Below, in pieces: positions 9,753-19,141 of a stretch of DNA of 64,000 nt; position 1 is the first letter of the stretch; each line of letters starts with the position of its first letter. The notes beneath the pieces are model-generated. The model searched no databases and had not been told where the DNA came from. It saw only the letters and a program-made list of their open reading frames with translations. The position numbers were made by a program, and so were the translations under genes. Source of the stretch: Bicyclus anynana (Eukaryota; Arthropoda; Insecta; Lepidoptera; Nymphalidae); the NCBI RefSeq assembly GCF_947172395.1, contig NC_069094.1, positions 12,824,292 through 12,888,291 on the forward strand, read 5' to 3'.

Positions 9753-9952
9753 TCTATACCAATAATATAAAGCTGAAGAGTTTGTTTGTTTGTTTGATTG
9801 AACTCGCTAATCTCAGGAACTACTGGTCTGATATAAAAAATTCTTTCAGTGTTAGATAACCCATTTATCGAAGAAAACTATAACTTATATTTTATCCCCG
9901 TATTCCTGTGGCAACGGGAACTACGCGAGTAAAACCGCGCGGCGTCTACTAG
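9753..9952 (+). mobile_element. HEL-1 Helitron, second of a tandem pair
   Basis: Starts TCTATACcaataatataaag directly after the CTAG of its neighbour and ends ggcgtctaCTAG followed by T. It differs from the first copy at many sites, so the pair is either an old tandem copy or two insertions at one boundary. Confidence 0.9.
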
Positions 9953-9984
9953 TGCATTATACTTTCAGTAAGACAAACAGTTTC

Positions 9985-10078
9985 GTTAGGAAAAGGTACG
10001 ACAACAGTCCAGAGGGCGCGGATCGAACAAACACCTTTCGGCGTGAGTCCGTACCTTTGAGCTATTGAGATGTCCGAT
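9985..10078 (-). mobile_element. SINE-C, head region
   Basis: The reverse complement reads atctcaatagctcaaaggta, ggactcacgccgaaaggtg, box B-like TGTTCGATCCG and tggactgttgtcgtacctt. The order matches the clearer SINE-C copy at 55788-55930. It is eroded and has no visible tail. Confidence 0.6.
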
Positions 10079-11044
10079 TGCAGCCTTAGTAACGCAAAAC
10101 CGACAATTGGCTATCAATTATCGAGAAACATAACACCATGATGTTTGGTTTAATTGGCCAACGCAGCAGATAACTACGAGTAGGTATCTACTGGTAACAA
10201 ATTCCAATATCACAGATTGAACGAGATCATTTGTTCACTAGGAGTTTCATAATAACGAAATGTTGGGGTCGAATTCAAGAGCCTCGGGCGGATTTGTAAA
10301 AACTCATTAGATTTTTGGCTATTTCTATATCTATACTTATAATACAACTGGTCAAAATATATACATTAATAGGGATGATGACAGTTTTTTAAATTGTATA
10401 TAAATTAAGAGTATGCTAATAATAAAGCAATTTTGTAAAAGGAACAGGGTATGTGCGATCATTACTTTCGGAGCTACAGAGATTTAAAGGGTCCGATTTG
10501 CGGTGCTGCCGCGGATCCCTAAAAACGCCCCATCAAAATGGCACGAGCTAATGACGTTGTAGGACGACACATACAAATCTTATCTTAGATTCGTATTATT
10601 ATATTCGTTCAAACAAAATTACTAATATCTTTGTTATTTGTGCGTTTATGTTTATAGTTCTTATATTAAAAATTGTCACATTTAATGTAAGGAAGCTAAA
10701 ATTGTATGAATTTTCATCTAATTACGATAAAAGATTTTTAATTGATTTTGAAATTTTATAATCTCATTTATTTTGCAAATATCCAGACAATCTTTGGTTT
10801 TTATGTATAAATTAGTTAACATTGACTTTATTAACACGAATGTATCATAAAAACCAATATATCCACACCCAGTCATCATCCCCATTCACAATTTGAGATT
10901 TTACTTTTACCATTTGTAACACCAAACGTTACCGTGGCATAAGGTACTACTAGCGCCACCTAGAACTTATAATAAAACTGTAATTGGTACATTTTGTACA
11001 TTGAAGATATTTTGAAAATTTTTGTCGGGGGACATTATATCATC
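10079..11044. other. no recognisable feature
   Basis: About 970 bp of AT-rich sequence; nothing supported on either strand. Confidence 0.5.
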
Positions 11045-11405
11045 GATACTGAAGCTAAAAACATTTTTTTTCGATTTTTTATTTGTCTGTCTGTATGTCT
11101 GTGTATTTTTGTTATTCGGGCATCACGCTGAACCTACTGAATGAATTCAAATAAAACTTTTGCTCGGTTTGAGACCATAATATGGAGAACGTTATAAGAT
11201 ACTTTTTATTGCGAATATAAAATAAAAAGGGCGTGAAATAGGGGTTGAAAGCCTGTATGAAAAGTCCTTTATTTTTAGAGTTATAGTTTTAAAAATTTGT
11301 TCAAAAATCATAAAAAAATACGAAATATAAAATTCAACGCCTAAAGTGGTGAAATAGGGCTTGAAAGTTTACATTGATTTCCACGCGGATGAAGTCGCGG
11401 GCGTC
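11045..11405 (+). mobile_element. HEL-3 Helitron-like element
   Basis: Begins with atcgatactgaagctaaaaa and tctgtctgtatgtctgtgta, then ttattcgggcatcacgctga, ctactgaatgaattcaaata, gaaataggggttgaaagc and tccacgcggatgaagtcgcg. It matches 35785-36144 throughout. The terminal CTAG is lost: the copy fuses to a SINE-A fragment just after gcgggcgtcaaa. Confidence 0.82.
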
Positions 11406-11407
11406 AA

Positions 11408-11655
11408 ATACTCGGCATCGTACCGGAACGATAAATCGCTTGGCGGTACGTCTTTGCAGGTAGGGTGGTAACTAGCCATAAACCAACCAGACCAGGACAA
11501 ATTAAGAAAATCTCAATCTTCCCAGGATAGCCCCGACTGGGCAAATTGAGATTTTCTTTTCAGGTTGAGATTGAGGACGGAGGTCCTGGGACTCCTGGGT
11601 TCTATAACCCAGGACCTCCGTCTTGTAAATCCACCGCGCATACAACAGCGCCACG
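11408..11655 (-). mobile_element. SINE-A, rearranged into a foldback
   Basis: SINE-A in reverse (ggcatcgtaccggaacgata, aatcgcttggcggtacgtct) to about 11525. The sequence then turns back on itself: gggcaaattgagattttctt and GACGGAGGTCCTGGG are in the forward sense. It turns again with CCCAGGACCTCCGTC and finishes with the reversed head to ggaggccgtcaaa. The 15-bp arms are perfect inverted repeats around a 16-bp loop. Confidence 0.85.
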
Positions 11656-11967
11656 GAGGCCGTCAAACCCTCCTAATTACCCATACCTAAACATAGTTAG
11701 AATTAAAAACGTTAGCTTGTTTAGATTTAATTAGATTCTAATTTTCGTATCTAAAATCAAAATTATAATATTATACAAATTAATTTAAATTTAGAGCATG
11801 CGTGAAAAATCTTAACTAACTTAACCTACCTACGTGTTTTTATAACTAGTAGCACGAACGAAACAAACAAAATTATTACACACTACGCTACATCCACATT
11901 TCAAATTCACAAAGAATATATTATGACAGAGAGCCAAAAATATTACTAACTAATAGATATTTTTAAC
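11656..11967. other. no recognisable feature
   Basis: AT-rich; nothing supported. Confidence 0.5.
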
Positions 11968-12358
11968 CGACATCAAAAAAAAGGAGAAGGTTCTCAACTC
12001 GACGCGTATTACCTTACCTTACCTTATTAGCCGATAGACGTCCACTGCTTTACATAGGCCTCTTGCATGGATCTCCAGGCACAACAAAAATAAACTAAAA
12101 AGCGAAAAATAAAATCGTATGTGCTACTTTATGATCACTTTAAAGACGGTGCCAACACATTGATGCATTATCTAAAGCCGATTAAATTATAAACTTTTAG
12201 GATTTAAAGACAGTTTTTCCGAGTTTCTTTCAGAAACGGCTTTAATTAATACGTCACTGGCTTGGCACCTCCTTCAAAGTGATCAAAAGGTAGCACATAC
12301 GATGAGGATGATGATTTTTCGCTGTTAAGTTTATTTTTGTGATTTTGAAGTCGGTTCA
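11968..12358. mobile_element. foldback (MITE-like) element
   Basis: The outer ends are inverted: aaccgacatcaaaa on the left and ttttgaagtcggtt on the right. The inner arms pair over roughly 80 bp. On the left are aaaaataaactaaaaagcg, atcgtatgtgctac, tgatcacttt and ggtgccaa; the right has the reverse complements. The left arm is interrupted by an RTE-A2 fragment. No coding capacity. A similar end (gaagtcggttaaa) occurs near 60540. Confidence 0.85.
12012..12086 (-). mobile_element. RTE-A2 3' tip inside the foldback arm
   Basis: Plus strand: ttattagccgatagacgtcc, actgctttacataggcctct, tgcatggatctcc. This is the reverse of an RTE-A2 terminus and has no counterpart in the right arm, so it is a later insertion. 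Confidence 0.82.
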
Positions 12359-12763
12359 ATTTATTTTTTAAAAAGATTTTTCGAATAAGAATTCATGTAC
12401 ATTAACATTTTGACACATTGAATTCCATAACCTAAACCTAGCCTGCAGGCCTATTAGGTATCTCGATGCACCGTTCAAATAATAAGTGATTTTCGTTTTT
12501 GTGAACATAGTAATTTCAACGAAATGACTGTGTGGACTGATTTTTTTAACGATCATCTAACACAATTATTTCAATTAAATTACGTAAACAACAGTTTTTT
12601 GTATAACGTTACTACTTGCTACTAGCCACTTGACTCCTAAATGGACGACCGGTCGCCCATCGTATCCGTTACGTGACATGTAAAAAAATATAAAGTAAAC
12701 TAAGGGCAATAGGCGAGCACAGTATCATGCTCCGCGCGATAGAGGAATATAAAGATTTTTTAA
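12359..12763. other. no recognisable feature
   Basis: AT-rich; the 62-codon minus-strand open frame at 12368-12556 has no motif. Confidence 0.5.
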
Positions 12764-12835
12764 ATGGCTCACAACGGTAGATTAAAACCGCATTCCCTGA
12801 CTGTCGGCTTCTTCAACGCAGACGGGATTTTCGAT
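12764..12835 (+). pseudogene. possible start of a LINE endonuclease, fragment
   Basis: The frame beginning MAHNGRLKPHSLTVGFFNADG resembles the first strand of the endonuclease domain at the N-terminus of Jockey/I-type LINE ORF2 (pattern: hydrophobic run, then N-A/N-G). After about 25 codons the resemblance ends. Too short to be sure; it could be chance. Confidence 0.3.
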
Positions 12836-12929
12836 AAAATACTCGCGGGCTGCGAATGGCTAGCATTAATATACCATTTCGTTGAAAAGACAATATTAAA
12901 TGATTTCACAAACGAAAATACGTCAAAAA

Positions 12930-14863
12930 ACTATCATCATCATATCAGCCGATGGACGTCCACTGCAGGACATAGGCCTTTTGTAGGGACTTCCAAACAT
13001 CACGATACTGAGCCGCCTGCATCCAGCGAATCCCTGCGACTCGCTTGATGTCGTCAGTCCACCTGGTGGGGGGTCGGCCAACACTGCGCTTACTAGTGCG
13101 GGGTCGCCATTCCAGCACTTTGGGACCCCAACGTCCATCGGCTCTTCGAACTATGTGCCCCGCCCATTGCCACTTCAGCTTCGCAACTCGTTGAGCTATG
13201 TCGGTGACTTTGGTTCTTCTGCGGATCTCCTCATTTCTGATTCGATCACGCAGAGATACTCCTAACATAGCTCGTTCCATCGCCCGCTGTGTGACTCTGA
13301 GCCTTCTTATGAGGCCCATAGTTAACGACCAAGTCTCGGAACCATAGGTCATAACTGGCAACACGCACTGTTCGAAGACTTTTGTCTTCAGGCACTGAGG
13401 AATTTCGGACGAAAACATGTCGCGAAGCTTCCCGAATGCAGCCCAGCCGAGTTGGATTCGACGGTTCACCTCTTTCTCGAAATTGGACCTACCTAACTGG
13501 ATCATATGTCCTAGGTATATGTATTCGTCTACAATTTCGAGTGCAGCGTTCTCAACTATAACTGGGTGGAGCGATACATGAGCATTACACATTATTTTCG
13601 TTTTGGCCATGTTCATTTTTAGGCCCACCTGTTGAGAAACTCTGCTGAGGTCATTGAGCATGGTACTAAGGTCATCCAGAGTCTCTGCCATGATGACTAC
13701 ATCATCCGCGAACCGCAGTTGAGTGATGTACTCGCCATTGATGTTGATGCCAAGTCCGCCCCAGTCCAGAAGCTTAAAGACGTCTTCCAATGCGGCGGTA
13801 AATAGCTTCGGAGAGATCACATCTCCCTGACGCACTCCTCGCTGCAACTGGATTGGCCTCGTAGTCTGATCCTGAATACGGACTGACATAGTGGCGTTTT
13901 CGTACAAGCACTTCAACGCTTGGATATACCTGTAATCAATTCGGCATCTCTGCAATGACCTTAGCACAGCCCAGGTTTCCACCGAATCGAAGGCTTTCTC
14001 ATAGTCCACAAACGCTAAGCAAAGTGGCTGGTTATACTCGTGAGTCTTCTGTATAACCTGCCGCAGCGTATGGATGTGGTCTATGGTACTAAAGCCTTTT
14101 CGGAAACCGGCTTGTTCGGGAGGCTGGAAGTCGTCAAACCTATTAGCGAGACGATTCGTAATGACTCTCGAGAACAATTTGTAAACGTGGCTTAGCAGCG
14201 AGATGGGTCTGTAATTCTTCAGCAAGGTGTTGTCACCTTTTTTGAAGAACAGAACCACCACGCTCCTATGCCACGCCTCAGGCGTCGTGCCCTCGTGAAT
14301 GACGGAATTGAACAATCGCTGAAGGACTTTAAGTATCGATTTTCCACCCGCTTTCAGGAGTTCTGCTGTGATTCCGTCCTCACCTGGCGCCTTATTGTTC
14401 TTCAGGTGTTTGAGAGCCACACTAATCTCGTATAGGCTGACGTCCGGGATATCTTCGGTATAGTGTCGGGTCAACTTGGCTCTGGGGTCTTTAGCCAAAT
14501 TGGCAACAGGCTGCTGAGTAGTCGTGTATAGCTGTCCATAGAACTTCTCGACCTCACTTAATAACTCGGGTTTGGAAGAAATCAGATTACCGTGTTCGGT
14601 CTTCAAACGCGTCAGCTGCCTCTGTCCAATAGACAGATCTCTGGCGAAAACTTTCGAGCCTCGATTGCTTTCAATCGCATTTTTAATACGCTCGGTATTG
14701 AAATTTCGCAAGTCGCTGGTTTGCGACTTAGAGATCTGTCTACTGATTTGTCGGTATTTTGACGCATCTGCTGAAGACTGTAATCTCATTTCTTGCCTCT
14801 CTTCCATGAGTTTATAAAAACTATACAGTGACTCATTATTTGAATGGTACATTGAAATACATC
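12930..14863 (-). mobile_element. RTE-A1 LINE, long 5'-truncated copy
   Basis: Minus-strand element with its ATG-triplet tail at 12930-12948 (plus strand: atcatcatcatatcagcc). The body is occupied almost wholly by one open frame (12945-14852). The N-terminal endonuclease half expected of an RTE element is not seen. The copy stops where a SINE-A tail begins (14864). DNA in the last 250 bp looks identical to the copy at 61.4-61.6 kb. Confidence 0.93.
12945..14852 (-). CDS. RTE-type reverse transcriptase, 635 aa, N-terminus missing
   Basis: Uninterrupted frame for the reverse transcriptase of a non-LTR retrotransposon, the enzyme that copies element RNA into nicked chromosomal DNA. Motifs run in the usual order: APGEDGITAELLK (about 155-167), FFKKGD and NYRPISLL (202-220), EQAGFRKGFST (246-256), motif A with FVDYEKAFD (281-289, aspartates 283 and 289), RGVRQGDVISPKLF (338-351), catalytic FADD (381-384), KMNMAKTKIM (412-421) and YIYLGHM (444-450). 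The C-terminal region carries GRPPTRWTDDIKRVAG (592-607). The start shown is only the first in-frame ATG; an intact RTE protein would have an N-terminal endonuclease. All catalytic residues are present and there is no stop, so it is young, but it lacks the endonuclease and is presumably not autonomous. Confidence 0.93.
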   Translation of the reverse strand: MYHSNNESLYSFYKLMEERQEMRLQSSADASKYRQISRQISKSQTSDLRNFNTERIKNAIESNRGSKVFARDLSIGQRQLTRLKTEHGNLISSKPELLSEVEKFYGQLYTTTQQPVANLAKDPRAKLTRHYTEDIPDVSLYEISVALKHLKNNKAPGEDGITAELLKAGGKSILKVLQRLFNSVIHEGTTPEAWHRSVVVLFFKKGDNTLLKNYRPISLLSHVYKLFSRVITNRLANRFDDFQPPEQAGFRKGFSTIDHIHTLRQVIQKTHEYNQPLCLAFVDYEKAFDSVETWAVLRSLQRCRIDYRYIQALKCLYENATMSVRIQDQTTRPIQLQRGVRQGDVISPKLFTAALEDVFKLLDWGGLGININGEYITQLRFADDVVIMAETLDDLSTMLNDLSRVSQQVGLKMNMAKTKIMCNAHVSLHPVIVENAALEIVDEYIYLGHMIQLGRSNFEKEVNRRIQLGWAAFGKLRDMFSSEIPQCLKTKVFEQCVLPVMTYGSETWSLTMGLIRRLRVTQRAMERAMLGVSLRDRIRNEEIRRRTKVTDIAQRVAKLKWQWAGHIVRRADGRWGPKVLEWRPRTSKRSVGRPPTRWTDDIKRVAGIRWMQAAQYRDVWKSLQKAYVLQWTSIG

Positions 14864-15120
14864 ATTTTTTTTTATTATTTACAAGTTAGCCCTTGACTAC
14901 AATCTCACCTGATGGTAAGTGATGATGCAGTCTAAGATGGAAGCGGGCTAACTTGTTAGGAGAAGGATGAAAATCCATACCCCTTTCGGTTTCTACACGG
15001 CATCGTACCGGAACGCTAAATCGCTTGGCGGTACGTCTTTGTCGGTAGGGTGGTAACTAGCCACGGCCGAAGCCTCCCACCAGCCAGACCTGGACAAATT
15101 AAGAAAATCTCAATCTGCCC
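14864..15120 (-). mobile_element. SINE-A, 3' part of a split copy
   Basis: Reverse SINE-A starting at its A-rich tail (plus strand ttttttttt at 14865), then acaagttagcccttgactac, cggcatcgtaccggaacgct, ggtaactagccacggccgaa, to aaaatctcaatctgccc. The remainder of the same SINE resumes at 15486 beyond a LINE-L insertion. Confidence 0.93.
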
Positions 15121-15485
15121 AAATCAAATCAAATCAAAATCAAATCAAAAATCATTTATTTAAAGTAGGCTCAGTTTACAAGCACTTTTGACACGTCAGT
15201 TGACTATTTGTAAAGATTCTACCACCGGTTCGGAAGGCAGGTTCTGCTGAGAAGATACCGGCAAGAAACTCAACAGTTGCTCTTTTGAAACAGTCATACA
15301 GTATTATAATTTACAATTGATAACAATTACAATTTCTTATAGTTTTATTTCCTGTGTGAAGGTGGAAGCTGATCCAATGGCCTCCAAGCGCTTTTATCTT
15401 TAAGGAACTCATCAATGTTGTAGTAACCTCGACTTAGTAAATGTTTTTTAACACATTGCTTAAAGCTATGCATTGGCAGGACCAT
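15121..15485 (-). mobile_element. LINE-L 3' end inserted in SINE-A
   Basis: Minus-strand LINE. The tail shows on the plus strand as aaatcaaatcaaatcaaa, then atcatttatttaaagtaggc and tttacaagcacttttgacac. The 3' untranslated region is followed by the C-terminus of the reverse transcriptase polyprotein: LPMHSFKQCVKKHLLS, GYYNIDEFLKDKSAWRPL, stop near 15345. It is open here, whereas the same segment at 43.3 kb carries a stop. Strong 5' truncation. Confidence 0.88.
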
Positions 15486-15578
15486 CACAGTCTTGGGGAT
15501 TGGCCCAGCCAGGGATCGAACCCGGGACCTCCGTCTAGTAAATCCACCGCGCATACCACTGCGCCACGGAGGCCGTCG
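15486..15578 (-). mobile_element. SINE-A, tRNA-like head of the split copy
   Basis: Plus strand: ttggcccagccagggatcga, acctccgtctagtaaatcca, ataccactgcgccacggagg, ccgtc. This is the reversed head with box B (GGTTCGATCCC) and box A (TGGCGCAGTGG). Confidence 0.92.
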
Positions 15579-15850
15579 AAAATACGCCTACTAATCGAGT
15601 TGAATGCAGTATGTACTATGTTGGTACTCGTAGGTAGCTAGGCTCAATGGACCGACCGCAGCGCGAACTTTCGCTTAAGAGTAATCGGGGCGTACTGAAA
15701 CTCCCGACCTATATATATCTGATGATTTTACAAATTTCATGTTGGAATGCCAAAATTCGCTACGTAACTAAACTTTGAATAAAATTACCAAAAATCGCAA
15801 TAGTTTGTTAAAACAAAAGTGATATTTTGTCTGTCTGTTTTCACACTTGC

Positions 15851-16200
15851 AGGCTAATTCATTATCTTTGACGTATGCAACTTGACATATCTATACTAAT
15901 ATTATAAAGCGGAAGAGTTTGTTTGTTTGATTGAACGCCCTAATCTCAGCAACTACTGGTCCGATTTGTAAAATTCTGTCAGTGTTACATAGCCCATTTA
16001 TCGAGGAAGGCTATACGCTATTTTATCCCTCTATTCCGACGGGGACGGGAACCACGCGAGTGAAACCGCGCGGCGTCAGTTAGTACGAAATAATTGAGAT
16101 TCCATGTTATAAAAATGTCATTGGTGCCTACTGGTGGATATCAAACCGTGGGTAGTTAAATTTCACAATTTAATTGATGTTTATTTTAATAAATACAAAA
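15851..16200 (+). repeat. dispersed repeat B, split by a Helitron
   Basis: Left part aggctaattcattatctttg acgtatgcaacttgacata (15851-15889), right part tacgaaataattgagattcc onward (16084-16200, to gatgtttattttaata). The uninterrupted relatives at 21291-21434 and 41262-41390 show the same order, so the Helitron between is an insertion. I cannot classify repeat B. Confidence 0.8.
15890..16083 (+). mobile_element. HEL-1 Helitron at a provable A^T site
   Basis: Starts TCTATACTAATATTATAAAG and ends ccgcgcggcgtcagTTAG, a variant of CTAG. Left flank ends in A and right flank starts with T. The uninterrupted repeat B at 21 kb reads cttgatatatacgaaattg across this point, so nothing was duplicated or lost. 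Confidence 0.93.
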
Positions 16201-16536
16201 ATATTGAATAGGCCTGCTGCCATATTATATATGGTCATAACTTTGTTTAAATATCGGAATAAGGTGAAAAATCGAAAGAAAAAAAAAATACAGATGAATT
16301 TTAATAGAAGATCGTTATTATCATTTTTACTTTCAACATACTCGTTTTAATTATTAAGACACTCAATGGAAAAAAGAAACTAAAAAGTAGCTCAAATTAT
16401 AACTCTCATGTCAATTCTTTCTGCATCGTAATGAGATCAAATTGATTTTTCGTAATTATTGCAAAATCAGCTCTCAATAGAAACCAGTGTATGAATCGGT
16501 TCTTTTGTTTAGGTTCTTTTGTTTCTTTTTGTTTAC
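16201..16536. other. no recognisable feature
   Basis: AT-rich with an A-run near 16280; nothing supported. Confidence 0.5.
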
Positions 16537-16722
16537 CTTGGCTGAGTTTGTTGTGGGCTCTTCTCGGATCAAGGCGCGTTTGGAACCCTTGTAACTTTAA
16601 TTTTAAGTTTTCGACTATTATTACCACCATTAGATTAAATTAAATTATGACATAATCTAGACCTTTCAAAAGTGCTTATAAACTAATTGAAATAAATGAA
16701 TTTTGAATTTTGAATTTTGAAA
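16537..16722 (+). mobile_element. LINE-L 3' untranslated end
   Basis: Matches 2153-2333: ttggctgagtttgttgtggg, ctcttctcggatcaaggcgc, gtttggaacccttgtaactt, then caaaagtgcttataaacta, aaataaatgaattttga and a gaattttgaattttga tail. No coding part is retained. Confidence 0.86.
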
Positions 16723-16797
16723 AGGAGCTACGGTAGCCACATATGGTTATACCAACATACATGGTAAAATATCACCCGTCTTTACGTTGTGAGTTAT

Positions 16798-17107
16798 CAT
16801 CGTCATCAACCCATATTCGGCTCACTGCTGAGCTCGAGTCTCCTCTCAGAATGAGAGGGATTAGGCCAATAGTCCACCACGCTGGCCCAATGCGGTTTGG
16901 CAGACTTCACATACGCAGAGAATTAAGATAATTCTCTGGTATGCAGGTTTCCTCGCGATGTTTTCCTTCACCGATTGAGACACGTGATATTTAATTTCTT
17001 AAAATGCACACAACTGAAAAGTTGGAGGTGCATGCCCCGGACCGGCTTCGAACCCACACCCTCCGGAATCGGAGGCAGAGGTCATATCCACTGGGCTATC
17101 ACGGCTT
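16798..17107 (-). mobile_element. SINE-B, full length
   Basis: Full minus-strand copy from the triplet tail (atcgtcatcaacccatattc) to the tRNA-like head at 17040-17107. In sense orientation the head reads gccgtgatagcccagtggat with box A TAGCCCAGTGG and box B GGTTCGAAGCC, one change from the consensus GGTTCGAATCC. It is one of the better copies in the window. Confidence 0.94.
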
Positions 17108-17110
17108 CAC

Positions 17111-17506
17111 GGTTGTGAGTTAACACCACAGTAAAGGCAGCAAGTAAAACGAAACGAGCTTTAATAGTCCGACCACGTAAACTAAAACAAAAGGCGACAA
17201 CAGAAATGAAATGACTACGTACCTACACTTTCCGTGCGCATGAAAATCGTGGAATTAGGGACCAAAAATAATTAGCAAGCAAAGAAGCGTGAATTACTGT
17301 TACGCACGCAAACATTATTATTTTGTAGTTAGAGGTGAAATTGAATGTACGTTATACGTGGATTCAATTACGTGTAATAAATACGATAATTTTTGTTCTT
17401 GTTACATTTACATTATAGCTTCAAAAGTGACATCCTTACCGATTAATTTAATAACAAAGTGTACTATTTTGTACACAGAATTGAAAATGGTGTACATTAC
17501 TACATA
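17111..17506. other. no recognisable feature
   Basis: AT-rich; the 72-codon frame at 17289-17507 has no motif. Confidence 0.5.
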
Positions 17507-17730
17507 GTTTTTTTTTATTCTTTACAAGTTAACCCTTGACTTCAATCTCACCTGATGGAAGTGATGATGCAATGGAAGATGTAAGCGGGCAAAGTTGTTA
17601 GGAGGAGGATGAAAATCCACACCCCTTTCGGTTTCTACACGACATCGTACAGGAACGCTAGATCGGTTGGCGGTACGCTTTGCCGGTTCACGGCCGAATC
17701 CAGCGAACCCAGGACATCCGTTTTGTAAAT
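17507..17730 (-). mobile_element. SINE-A, internally deleted
   Basis: Reverse SINE-A from the T-run through acaagttaacccttgacttc, tttcggtttctacacgacat and ggttggcggtacgc. A deletion removes much of the middle and the box B stretch. It resumes at gaacccaggacatccgtttt and stops before box A. Confidence 0.85.
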
Positions 17731-17739
17731 AAAATTATA

Positions 17740-17885
17740 GGGTACTAGGGGATAATCTCTGGATCTACAGAACCTATTCTGGAAATTCTTTTACTAAACT
17801 ACACTAAAAAGCCTCGTAACTGTAAATGTCATAGGCATTTTATTCCCGTATTGTCATGGGAACAATAGTTCTCAATATATATTTC
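17740..17885 (+). mobile_element. HEL-2 Helitron-like fragment
   Basis: Contains ggataatctctggatctaca, gaacctattctggaaattct, tttactaa, gtcataggcattttattccc and gtattgtcatgggaacaat, in HEL-2 order, without either terminus. Its last block resembles part of the tandem unit that follows. Confidence 0.6.
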
Positions 17886-18068
17886 ATACAAACAAAGGTT
17901 ATTTGAATTTTGAAAGTCCGCAAGTTCATGAAAAGTTTTAATAGTTTTATTGAATAATATAAGTTGTAATATACTGATTTTTTCTAGAAAATGTATGCTT
18001 TAATATGGTGCACAGATATTTCTATATTGTGTGTTCGAACTTGATTAATTTTGTAAAATTAAATGGGT

Positions 18069-18870
18069 AAGTTTTTTGCATTTCGCGAGCAGTTTACTGT
18101 ATTTTGTGGAGCAGTTTACTTTAAAATCCTGGACGGACCTGGACATTCAAGTGGTTAAGCTATATTTTATTTCCGTATTATCATGAGAACAATATATTTT
18201 ACGTAAGGATACCCAAATTCCGTTTATATTTCTTGTCCTTCGGAATTCTAGTCGTCTAGCAAAGACTTTTTGCATTTCGCTTTTGCATTTCTTGAGCAGT
18301 TTACTGTATTTTGTGGTGCAGTTTACTTTTAAACCCTGGACGGACCTGGACATTCAAGTGGTTAAGCTATATTTTATTTCCGTATTGTCAAAAGAACAAT
18401 ATATTTTACTTAAGGATCCCCAAATTCCGTTTATATTTCTTGTCATTCAGAATTCTAGTCGTCTAGCAAAGACTTTTGCATTTCTTGAGCAGTTTACTGT
18501 ATTTTGTGGTGCAGTTTACTTTTAACCCTGGACGGACCTGGACATTCAAGTGGTTAAGCTATATTTTATTTCCGTATTGTCGTGAGAACAATATATTTTA
18601 CGTAAGGATCCCCAAATTCCGTTTATATTTCTTGTCATTCGGAATTCTAGTCGTCTAGCAAAGACTTTTTGCATTTCGCTTTTGCATTTCTTGAGCAGTT
18701 TACTGTATTTTGTGGTGCAGTTTACTTTTAAACCCTGGACGGAACTGGACATTCACGTGGTTAAGCTATATTTCATTTCCGTATTGTCGTGAGAACAATA
18801 TATTTTACGTAAGGATCCCCAAATTCCGTTTATATTTCTTGTCATTCGGAATTCTAGTCGTCTAGCAACG
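18069..18870 (+). repeat. tandem array, four units of about 200 bp
   Basis: The marker gcagtttactgtattttgtg starts at 18089, 18296, 18489 and 18695, giving periods of 207, 193 and 206 bp. Units share cctggacggacctggacatt, caagtggttaagctatattt, atttccgtattgtcgtgaga and ttctagtcgtctagcaaaga. Units 2 and 4 carry an extra gcatttcgcttttgcatttc that units 1 and 3 lack. Short open frames within units are by-products. Confidence 0.95.
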
Positions 18871-19060
18871 GCGTCGATTCGCCAACGATCACAATGTGTG
18901 GAAATTTAGGAAACGTTTTCGACACATTATTACTTAAGGGATTTCCATCGAAATTGCTTTATTACCTTTTAGAGCTGAATTCAGGACACGGATTTCTTAG
19001 GATTTGTTAGATATTTGAGCGAGATATATTATGATAAGTATATTTATTTTATTGGCAACG
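18848..19060 (+). repeat. dispersed repeat A, right part
   Basis: Follows the tandem array directly and matches 5200-5360 (gaaacgttttcgacacatta, ttacttaagggatttccatc, gatttgttaga). The array therefore appears to be an expansion of the left side of this repeat. Confidence 0.7.
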
Positions 19061-19141
19061 CGTGAACGATAAAACGTGCCATAATATTATTACAACATCT
19101 GATATTTTTATAGGCTAAATTATGCTTTGATTTAGAATTAG

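Noticed and set aside
18283..18752. Repeated 60-80 codon frames as a gene family
   Set aside because: They recur because the DNA is a tandem array; they lie on both strands and have no motif.
18069..18870. CRISPR array
   Set aside because: Units are about 200 bp, adjacent and near-identical throughout; there are no short repeats with unique spacers and this is a eukaryotic genome.
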